Positions 1 to 4,477 of a stretch of DNA of 6,727 nt are shown here, in pieces. The stretch is from NCBI GenBank assembly GCA_002428445.1, contig DIWJ01000070.1, forward strand, positions 1-6,727, read 5' to 3'. The DNA comes from Syntrophaceae bacterium UBA6109 (lineage in GTDB: Bacteria > Desulfobacterota > Syntrophia > Syntrophales > UBA6109). The number at the start of each line of letters is the position of its first letter. The first letter of the stretch is position 1. Below the pieces are notes generated by a model that was not told the origin of the DNA, did no database searches, and worked only from the letters and a program-made list of their open reading frames with translations. The position numbers and the translations under genes are program-made.

Positions 1-24
1 CCCGTTTTTCAACGGCCTGTTAGA
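1..24. repeat. Possible mobile-element or repeat end at window edge
   Basis: Bases 2-15 form a perfect short inverted repeat, CCGTT-TTTC-AACGG. Read on the minus strand the stretch is close to AGGC(T/C)GTTGAAAAA, which I remember as a recurrent sequence near transposon ends and dispersed repeats in delta- and gammaproteobacterial genomes. That resemblance is from memory and was not searched. If correct, the gene at 1-477 is interrupted here, and the sequence may start at this point because an assembly broke at a repeat. The alternative is ordinary coding sequence. Confidence 0.3.
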
Positions 25-477
25 CGTGCCAAGCATCCAACTAGAGAGAAAGTGAGTGGCATTATGAACAGTGCGGCAATCCGATAATTCTATATCTGGA
101 TCAATAAAATACTCTTCTCCTTGGACGGGTTTCCATTCAAAGTCTCTTAAGAAGTTGTCAAGAAGAAGTTGCTTGGATGTTCGTATTGAGGTCGCAGCAA
201 ATAGAGTTCTTGTCTGAGGGAGATTTTGGGCCAGCGCGCTTCGTGGCGTGACTATAACAGTGTAACCTGCTGTTTTGCTCCATTCTTTCCATTTGCGAAG
301 ATTTTCTGTATTTGCCTCTTTGAGAGGACATTTATGCTTTAAATATAAGTAATAACCCTCAACGCTTGTTATGGGAGTTTTGTATATGGCTTTCCAGAAA
401 TCCCACTCCGGTTCTTCGCTTACCATTTCAATTTGACTTGCGCCTAATGTCTTTAGAATTTCATGAAAATGTTTCAT
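1..477 (-). CDS. Unrecognised protein, N-terminal part, cut by window edge
   Basis: An open frame of 159 codons runs from an ATG at 477 to the first base of the window with no stop, so the C-terminus is missing or lies outside. A GGAG sits about 10 nt before the start, a usable ribosome-binding site. The protein begins MKHFHEILKTLGASQIEM and contains W/K/E-rich stretches, a VIVTPRSALAQ segment near residues 75-85 and a YFIDPDIEL segment near 125-133. There is no signal peptide, membrane segment or complete catalytic motif. Codons are much richer in A and T than in the genes to the right, which suggests transfer. I do not recognise the family. The style (small N-terminal domain, then a 'FL..W' segment) recalls the region before the P-loop in some NACHT/STAND defence proteins, but no Walker A is present in what can be seen. 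The last eight codons (bases 1-24) may not be native, because they coincide with a repeat-like sequence. Confidence 0.62.
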   Translation of the reverse strand, partial: MKHFHEILKTLGASQIEMVSEEPEWDFWKAIYKTPITSVEGYYLYLKHKCPLKEANTENLRKWKEWSKTAGYTVIVTPRSALAQNLPQTRTLFAATSIRTSKQLLLDNFLRDFEWKPVQGEEYFIDPDIELSDCRTVHNATHFLSSWMLGTSNRPLKNG

Positions 478-576
478 CAAGTCTCATCTCCGTATGCCGT
501 ACGATCAATAGTTTAAAGGGCTCAAATATCGAAATCCATTTTTGAGCATCTCGCAAGACGCACACACGTGATTATT

Positions 577-604
577 TCGATAGCCAAGTTTTTGGCAAGG
601 TCAA
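577..604 (-). promoter_or_regulatory. Candidate leftward promoter with an embedded dyad
   Basis: On the minus strand TTGACC (604-599) is followed after 16 nt by TATCGA (582-577), a sigma-70-like pair with a good -35 and a weak -10. The spacer is almost filled by a perfect dyad, GCCAAGTTTTTGGC (583-596; arms GCCAA/TTGGC), a typical place for a repressor operator. It would give the gene at 1-477 a leader of roughly 90 nt. The weak -10 and long leader make this a tentative call. Confidence 0.3.
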
Positions 605-660
605 TAAAAAGAAACCCATCTATGGACTATGTATGATACAGGTACCCACTATCATTCTTA

Positions 661-703
661 ATTATTCAAAAAACAAAACCCCGCTCTTCATAAGAAACGG
701 GGG
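661..703 (-). terminator. Rho-independent terminator for leftward transcripts
   Basis: Read on the minus strand, a stem CCCCG/CGGGG (698-702 with 679-683, with an inner CTT/AAG pairing) is followed at once by a T-rich tract, TTTTGTTTTTTG, from 678 leftward. This is a standard intrinsic terminator. It points left, so it ends transcripts arriving from the receiver-FecR/OmpA operon and isolates the gene at 1-477 from them. It lies about 300 nt beyond the OmpA stop codon. On the plus strand no T-run follows the stem. Confidence 0.72.
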
Positions 704-1001
704 TCATTGTCAGCCAATCCATATTTCCCTCCGGCATTGCTACAACGGATGAAACCGATCAAGCTGTTTATCAAATCTGCAGTATTGCTATCACGATTAT
801 CTTTTGAAATCTACCAGAAAAGAATCTATTTCTTTCAGGAAGGCATCTGCTTTTTTCAGCGGAAACCCCATGGTTCAGACCTGTATATTTCAAACCGAAG
901 TCAAGCAATTTACAGGTTGGGGTATGGTTACGGACATACTCAAACAGAAGGAGAGACCTTGGCGCTTCCCGAACCGGTCGGCCAAGAACTTCTTTCCCGA
1001 A

Positions 1002-1682
1002 CTACCGGACCGTTATCTCGACCCGGCGGTTGCGGGGCTCCGGAACTTCGTCGGGGGTGGGAACGAGGGGATTCCCCTCGCCGTGAGATGTGATCTGAAT
1101 GTCTTGCCGGGCTACACCCTTGGCAACAAGCGCATCCGCTACGGCATCGGCGCGTCGCAGGGAAAGACGCCGGTTGTACTCGATGGGGGCGACGGCATCG
1201 GTGTGGCCGCTGATGATGATATCCGTCGACTTCCGGGCATGGATTGCATCGATGGCCTTGGCCAGCAATGCGCGGGACTCGGCGGAAAGTTCGATGCTGT
1301 CCGACTTGAAATAGATGATGAAGCTCAACGGCCGCGCGGGTTCCGCCTCCAGGGCTTCGCGGAACATCTGCCGAACCTGCTTTTCGTCCAGAATTCGCGG
1401 TTCGCCCGGCGCCTTGTCCAGGCTTGCAGATTCCGTGGCCTGCCAGGCCTGAGTCAGGGTCCGCTTCCCCCCGGCGTTCGAGACTTCAAGAGTCCCCACT
1501 TTGCCGTCCGGATCCGGCAGAAGGACGACCTGCGTCACGGGAACGCGTTCGACGAGCGGAACCGGCGCCGGAGCCGGCGGAGGGACGACCGGTGTCCTCG
1601 AAGCACATCCGCAGATCAGGATAACCGGAAGCACCAGCGGCAGTAGGACCTTCCGTATTGTCAGGCTCAGCTTATCTTTCAT
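1002..1682 (-). CDS. OmpA-family peptidoglycan-binding lipoprotein
   Basis: A 226-residue exported protein. Residues 1-26 form a lipoprotein signal (hydrophobic run LPLVLPVILICGC); the lipobox ICGC makes C26 the likely lipidated cysteine. A Pro/Val-rich linker (about 30-55) leads to a C-terminal OmpA-like domain (about 118-226) with the family hallmarks: IYFKSDSIELS at the first strand, SGHTD at 158-162 with the peptidoglycan-contacting Asp162, NRRLSLRRADAV at 170-181, and RNRRVEITVR at the end. Such proteins tie the outer membrane to the cell wall by binding diaminopimelate in the peptide stem. The SD (AGGAG) is only about 2-3 nt from the ATG, closer than ideal, but the signal peptide fixes this start. 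The gene follows the FecR-domain gene by 74 nt and is probably cotranscribed with it; transcription likely ends at the terminator at 661-703. It is Pal-like in function but longer than Pal and without its N-terminal sequence, so no symbol is given. Confidence 0.9.
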   Translation of the reverse strand: MKDKLSLTIRKVLLPLVLPVILICGCASRTPVVPPPAPAPVPLVERVPVTQVVLLPDPDGKVGTLEVSNAGGKRTLTQAWQATESASLDKAPGEPRILDEKQVRQMFREALEAEPARPLSFIIYFKSDSIELSAESRALLAKAIDAIHARKSTDIIISGHTDAVAPIEYNRRLSLRRADAVADALVAKGVARQDIQITSHGEGNPLVPTPDEVPEPRNRRVEITVR

Positions 1683-1756
1683 CGCTCCTGCTTCTCATGG
1701 TGTGCTGCACCGTGTGTCCCGGCGAAAAAGACCGCGTTCCCATATCCCGCGAATAC

Positions 1757-2209
1757 TCACTTCCCGGGATCGTCGACCTTGATGGCCAGATGCGTCCCGC
1801 GGATGGCGCAGACTGATGAATGAGTTTCGAACTTTACGCCGCCTTTTTTCAGCTTGGCGATCAGGCCGGAGAGATAAACCACGATGCCCTTCTGGATCTT
1901 CGCAATGAAAGAGAGCTTTTCGTTTGCGGGGTCGAATGCGAACTCCGAAATGACGACACGGGTATCGGGACCGACGGACATGACGCTGTTGTCCTGCAGG
2001 ATGATCCCCATGGATCCGCCGTTGCCTGTAATGAGGGTGTCTTTCTCCATCACGTCGTCCTTGACCTTGGCGGATACGGCGACTTTGTTGCGCTCGATGG
2101 ATGCCTCGCCGGAAACATTTTTTACGAACCCCACTTTCAGTTCTTCGGCCCGGGCCATCCCGATGCAACAGGCAAATACGAGGCAGATCGTGATCAGGGA
2201 AGTCTTCAT
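1757..2209 (-). CDS. FecR-domain exported protein (internal start)
   Basis: Starting at the ATG at 2209 gives a 150-residue protein with a clean Sec signal peptide (positive residue, hydrophobic core, ARA|EE cleavage after about residue 21). The mature part matches a stand-alone FecR domain: VGFVKNVSGEASIERN near the start, then DTLITGNGGSMGIILQDNS, SVGPDTRVVISEFAFDP, and VKFETHSSVCAIRGTHLAIKV near the end. In FecR proper this domain relays a periplasmic signal to a sigma factor; stand-alone versions like this are common in delta- and betaproteobacteria and their role is not settled. An AGGAG (2219-2223) sits 9 nt before this ATG, a proper ribosome-binding site inside the receiver frame, so separate translation is likely even if the long fusion is also made. 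From memory, FecR-domain genes often neighbour OmpA-family and CHASE2-cyclase genes; here only OmpA is present. Confidence 0.72.
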   Translation of the reverse strand: MKTSLITICLVFACCIGMARAEELKVGFVKNVSGEASIERNKVAVSAKVKDDVMEKDTLITGNGGSMGIILQDNSVMSVGPDTRVVISEFAFDPANEKLSFIAKIQKGIVVYLSGLIAKLKKGGVKFETHSSVCAIRGTHLAIKVDDPGK

Positions 2210-2602
2210 AAGCTGGTTCTCCTGTACCCTGTCCCGGCGGACTTCCGGGGCATCGGAAGAAGGACAGATGCTTTCCACCGCCTTCTGCAGGTCAATGATG
2301 CTGAAGGGGGTGGAAAGACAGAGGTCGGCCCCAGCGTTCCTGAATGCCTTCTCTCCCCAGACGCCGCTCAGGCCGATAACATGGATATCCGGAAACTGTG
2401 TCTTGATGGTCCTGCAGAGCCTGAATCCGTCCATCCTGGGCATATCCGCATCGGTGATGACCACGTCGTACCGATGTTTCGACAGGAGATTGGCGGCATC
2501 GACGCCGTCGCACGCCCTGTCAACCGTATGGCCGCAGAATTTCATGGCGGAAGACAGGATTTCCAGAATATCCGGGTTGTCGTCGACGACCAGCAGTTTC
2601 AT
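1757..2602 (-). CDS. Receiver domain fused in frame to FecR-domain protein
   Basis: A 281-codon open frame. Residues 1-113 are a response-regulator receiver: acidic pair D7/D8 in LLVVDDNPD, phospho-acceptor D51 in VVITDADMPRMDG, and S79 in the usual Thr/Ser position. The conserved Lys before Pro-Phe is Thr98 here (LSTPF), so phospho-signalling may be altered. After a short linker (114-131) there is no stop codon: the frame continues into MKTSLITICLVFACCIGMARA, a signal peptide, and a FecR domain (about 153-281). The start has an AAAGGAG six nt upstream. Two readings are possible. A full-length product could be an inner-membrane protein with cytoplasmic receiver, one membrane segment (about 134-151) and periplasmic FecR domain. 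Alternatively, two genes could have lost the stop between them, the second being made from its own start at 2209 (separate entry). There is no DNA-binding output domain and no kinase in the window. Confidence 0.78.
   Translation of the reverse strand: MKLLVVDDNPDILEILSSAMKFCGHTVDRACDGVDAANLLSKHRYDVVITDADMPRMDGFRLCRTIKTQFPDIHVIGLSGVWGEKAFRNAGADLCLSTPFSIIDLQKAVESICPSSDAPEVRRDRVQENQLMKTSLITICLVFACCIGMARAEELKVGFVKNVSGEASIERNKVAVSAKVKDDVMEKDTLITGNGGSMGIILQDNSVMSVGPDTRVVISEFAFDPANEKLSFIAKIQKGIVVYLSGLIAKLKKGGVKFETHSSVCAIRGTHLAIKVDDPGK
2219..2223 (-). promoter_or_regulatory. Ribosome-binding site for internal FecR start
   Basis: AGGAG on the minus strand, 9 nt before the ATG at 2209. It lies inside the receiver frame and favours independent translation of the exported FecR protein with its own signal peptide. 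Confidence 0.6.
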
Positions 2603-3030
2603 ATCGGGCTCCTTTGTTCTTTTGCCAAGGAACTGGCCGGTTCACTGCATTCAGCGCCTGACGGAGGACAAGCTCCCAATCGTCCTGTCGAAAGACTGCT
2701 CGCGTCGACGCATTGAGAGTGCAATTGCAGGCTATGCTCAGAGACAATGGTAAAGCAAGATGAATGTGCGGCAACGTTAATGAAATCACGCGTTTTGTGT
2801 TAACAACATCACACGACGCAAGTCTCTCGCGGCGACATTCGCGGGATTCGTCAAAAGAAACGGACTTGCCCCGGGGAGGATGGCACCGGCGATTCAACGG
2901 GCGCAGGGTTTCTGGAGCGGGAGATCCGATGTGTGCTATTATTTTTCCTGCGGGGAGGGACCCCGGCAATGACCGCTCAGCCATACAGATCCCTGTAACC
3001 TTTTGGCGCCCTCTGCGTTGTAAGGAATAT
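2603..3030. other. Divergent intergenic region, 428 nt
   Basis: This separates the leftward receiver-FecR/OmpA operon from the rightward ECF sigma operon. I see no gene; frames crossing it are extensions or shadows. The middle (about 2760-2815) is locally AT-rich and carries GTTAA at 2776-2780 and GTTAAC at 2799-2804, a loose dyad that could mark a promoter or operator for the leftward operon. No clear -35/-10 pair could be assigned. A tight hairpin, CGGGG-AGGGA-CCCCG, occupies 2951-2965, 80 nt before the sigma gene, with an extended -10-like TGCTATTAT just before it (2934-2942) that may be a basal promoter. The ECF-type promoter at 2994-3019 is listed separately. Confidence 0.5.
2994..3019 (+). 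promoter_or_regulatory. Candidate ECF-sigma promoter before the sigma gene
   Basis: TGTAACC (2994-3000), 13 nt, TGCGTT (3014-3019). The AAC-type -35, about 16-nt spacer and CGTT-type -10 are the general form of promoters read by ECF sigma factors. The same two blocks with the same spacing recur at 4421-4446, before the last gene of the cluster. Together the two copies suggest autoregulation. One difficulty is that the -10 ends only 11 nt before the ATG at 3031, so transcripts would start within or after the AAGGA (3022-3026) and be nearly leaderless; another promoter may supply basal expression. Confidence 0.5.
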
Positions 3031-3510
3031 ATGAGCGACTACGGGCTGTTTTACCGCAACTGTAAAAGCAGGATCTTCAACTACCTGATGCGAATGACGG
3101 GAGACCACAGCCTGGCTGGCGACATCATGCAGGAAACCTTCACCCGCCACCTCGGTCATTACGGAGAGACGAACAGGGATATCCCGCTGCTCTACAGGAT
3201 TTCCCGCAACTGCTTCATCGACGAGATGCGGAAGAGGAAGGAACAGCGGGACGTGGCGGAGGAAGAGCTGCCCGACGCATCCATCGATCAGGACCATCAA
3301 CTGCTGATCCGTTCCGAATACCGTTGCGTCCTTTCGGCCATGGCGTCGCTCGAGAAAAGCGACCGCGAGATTCTGAGCCTGGCGGCCGGAGGCGATCTTT
3401 CCTATGCGGAAATCGCCTCGCTCGTCGGGATCAGCGAGGGCAACGTGAAGGTCAAGGTCCATCGGGCGCGTCTCAAGTTGAGGCAGATTCTTAAGGAGGA
3501 GGGTAGATGA
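3031..3510 (+). CDS. ECF-type RNA polymerase sigma factor
   Basis: A 159-residue sigma-70-family protein of the extracytoplasmic-function type, with only regions 2 and 4. Region 2 spans about 8-70: FYRNCKSRIFNYLMRMTGD, then the core-binding/-10 segment around AGDIMQETFTRH and LLYRISRNCFIDEMRKRKEQ. Region 4 spans about 93-152, with a helix-turn-helix at SYAEIASLVGISEGNVKVKVHRARLKLR that would read the -35. The frame is open upstream to 2764, but homology starts only at about residue 7, and AAGGA stands 4 nt before the ATG at 3031, so this start is chosen. Its stop overlaps the next start as ATGA (3507-3510), the usual arrangement of an ECF sigma and its anti-sigma. Length and domain content are normal for the family. 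The subgroup could not be assigned. Confidence 0.93.
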   Translation: MSDYGLFYRNCKSRIFNYLMRMTGDHSLAGDIMQETFTRHLGHYGETNRDIPLLYRISRNCFIDEMRKRKEQRDVAEEELPDASIDQDHQLLIRSEYRCVLSAMASLEKSDREILSLAAGGDLSYAEIASLVGISEGNVKVKVHRARLKLRQILKEEGR

Positions 3511-4067
3511 ATTCCCAGATCATCAGCCTGTTTATCGACGATGAACTGACCCTCGACGAGAAGATCGAGTTTGTCGAGGAGGTTCACGGTTCAAAACCGT
3601 TCAAGGACGAAACGGTGGGGCTTCTCCGGCAGGAAAAGATCCTGAGAGCGGATCCCGTGGAGCGCATCCCGGAAGGGGAGTTGAAGACGAGCCGTCCCCG
3701 GATCCTGCGTTTTCTCCGCCCCGCCGCGCTTGCCGCGGCGGCGGCCGCCGCGGTCCTGATTTTCTTCTTTTTCCCCTTTACGGCCCGGCAGATCCCGGAG
3801 ACGCCCTATCGTTTTGTTGTCTATCGTCCGGACGTGAGCCGCGTCGATATCACGGGAAGTTTCACCGGCTGGAATGCCGTACCGATGAAAAGGGTGGGCG
3901 ACAGCGGTTACTGGGAGAATACCTTCAGCCTGCCGCAGGGAGAGCACCGTTTCACCTATGTCCTCAACGGCGGCGAACGCCTGCCCGATCCTTCCATACC
4001 GACACGGGAGGAGGATGATTTCGGCGGGAAGAATACCGTCCTTGCGATCGGGGGGGCGGCGGCATGA
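3507..4067 (+). CDS. Membrane anti-sigma-like protein with periplasmic E-set (glycogen-binding-type) domain
   Basis: A 186-residue single-pass membrane protein, translationally coupled to the sigma gene by ATGA. Residues 1-60 are a charged cytoplasmic part starting ISLFIDDELTLDEKIEFVEEV, like the sigma-binding segment of anti-sigma factors but without the zinc-binding His/Cys motif. Residues about 71-91 are an Ala-rich then Phe-rich membrane segment. Residues about 101-182 resemble the E-set domain of AMPK-type glycogen-binding/CBM48 proteins: YRFVVYRPDVSRVDITGSF, TGW at 120-122, GYWENTFSLPQGEHRFTYVLNG, and a tail with REEDDFG (167-173). In that family, Trp in such motifs packs on glucans. 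I infer that the periplasmic domain senses a polysaccharide or a protein and releases the sigma factor. It overlaps the next gene by ATGA. The anti-sigma role rests on position and topology; the fold assignment is from motif pattern alone. Confidence 0.78.
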   Translation: MNSQIISLFIDDELTLDEKIEFVEEVHGSKPFKDETVGLLRQEKILRADPVERIPEGELKTSRPRILRFLRPAALAAAAAAAVLIFFFFPFTARQIPETPYRFVVYRPDVSRVDITGSFTGWNAVPMKRVGDSGYWENTFSLPQGEHRFTYVLNGGERLPDPSIPTREEDDFGGKNTVLAIGGAAA

Positions 4068-4390
4068 ACCGATTTCTTCCATCGATACTGGCGGCGGTGT
4101 TTTTCCTTGCGGGCTGTGCCGCCCATTACTCCCGGGAGGAGAACGGCCGGGTTCATCTCTACCTGAAAGACGGCCGGGCCCGCGAGGTGCAGTTCGCTTC
4201 ATCGCGGGATGGATTCGTTCTGCATCCGGCGGAGAAGGCGGATGCGAAGACCTGGAAGGCGACGGTTCCGAAGGGCGGGGAGTTTCAGTACTTCTACGTG
4301 GTCGACGGCAGGGTCCGCCTTCCAGACTGCCCGTACCGCGAAGAGGACGATTTCGGGTCCCACAACTGCCTGTACAAGCCCGAGCCGTAG
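4064..4390 (+). CDS. Small lipoprotein with E-set domain related to the anti-sigma's
   Basis: A 108-residue exported lipoprotein. Its signal sequence MNRFLPSILAAVFFLAGC ends in a clear lipobox, LAGC, with C18 as the lipidation site. The mature part is a single small beta-rich domain, RVHLYLKDGRAREVQFASS then TWKATVPKGGEFQYFYVVDG. It ends in LPDCPYREEDDFGSHN (86-101), which repeats the REEDDFG block of the preceding protein (LP...P..REEDDFG..N in both). The two look like paralogous E-set domains, one on the inner membrane and one lipid-anchored. Cys89 and Cys102 flank the shared motif and could form a disulfide. The start overlaps the upstream stop as ATGA, so translation is coupled. Function is unknown; a role as ligand-binding partner or accessory sensor of the anti-sigma protein is an inference from context. 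The 87-nt gap to the next gene contains a hairpin and a second ECF-type promoter. Confidence 0.82.
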   Translation: MNRFLPSILAAVFFLAGCAAHYSREENGRVHLYLKDGRAREVQFASSRDGFVLHPAEKADAKTWKATVPKGGEFQYFYVVDGRVRLPDCPYREEDDFGSHNCLYKPEP

Positions 4391-4408
4391 GAATCGGGAT
4401 CGGATTCC
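4390..4408 (+). other. Intercistronic hairpin after the lipoprotein gene
   Basis: GGAATC (4390-4395) pairs with GATTCC (4403-4408) around a 7-nt loop, beginning at the last base of the lipoprotein stop codon. No T-run follows, so it is not a standard terminator. It could stabilise the upstream message or cause partial attenuation before the internal promoter at 4421-4446. Confidence 0.3.
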
Positions 4409-4420
4409 CGCGGCGGGCGG

Positions 4421-4446
4421 TGTAACCGCGACCCTTCCCGTGCGTT
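4421..4446 (+). promoter_or_regulatory. Candidate ECF-sigma promoter before the Gly-rich protein gene
   Basis: TGTAACC (4421-4427), 13 nt, TGCGTT (4441-4446): the same two blocks and spacing as at 2994-3019, while the sequence between the blocks differs. A start near 4452-4454 would give a leader of about 25 nt containing the AAAGGAG ribosome-binding site, which is well placed. This makes the secreted-protein gene a direct target of the ECF sigma encoded upstream, expressed both from here and by read-through. Confidence 0.58.
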
Positions 4447-4477
4447 TTGCATGAAACGGAAGGAAAGGAGAGGAACC

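Larger units (their letters stand above)
478..1001. other. AT-rich intergenic region, possible island boundary
   Basis: This 524-nt stretch holds no gene I can support. It contains the candidate promoter and terminator listed separately, a small inverted repeat ATGATA/TATCAT (633-638 and 650-655, 11-nt loop), and a 24-codon minus-strand ORF (797-871, start MGFPLKKADAFLKEIDSF) that lacks a good ribosome-binding site and is probably chance. The longer plus-strand frames here start with TTG and run into the OmpA gene as shadows. Base composition shifts from AT-rich to GC-rich at roughly 940-980, just past the OmpA stop, which may mark the junction between native chromosome and acquired DNA. Confidence 0.5.

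Noticed and set aside
262..290. A third TGTAACC on the plus strand
   Set aside because: No CGTT at the required spacing, and it lies antisense within the left gene; chance occurrence.
797..871. 24-codon minus-strand ORF (MGFPLKKADAFLKEIDSF...)
   Set aside because: Amphipathic and tempting as a small protein, but a stop lies two codons upstream, no SD is seen, and chance ORFs of this length are common.
966..1002. Direct repeat TTCCCGAAC (966-974 and 994-1002) near the composition shift
   Set aside because: Only 9 bp and no integrase, tRNA or element between or beside the copies; too weak to call attachment sites or a target duplication.
804..1646. Long plus-strand frame of 280 codons with a TTG start
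   Set aside because: From 1002 onward it is the antisense of the clear OmpA-family gene; the first part has no recognisable domain and no ribosome-binding site.
2634..2649. Sigma-54-like TGGC-N8-TGCA on the plus strand
   Set aside because: Correct spacing but key bases of the -24 and -12 elements differ, it sits at the 5' end of the opposite-strand gene region, and the next plus-strand gene is ~380 nt away.
1820..2753. Two long plus-strand frames (about 290 codons each) opposite the receiver-FecR gene
   Set aside because: Shadows of a GC-rich coding region; the minus strand carries unmistakable receiver and FecR motifs.
2764..3030. N-terminal extension of the sigma factor to 2764
   Set aside because: The added 89 residues have no sigma homology and are Arg/Gly-rich non-coding style; AAGGA before the ATG at 3031 and the family start favour 3031.
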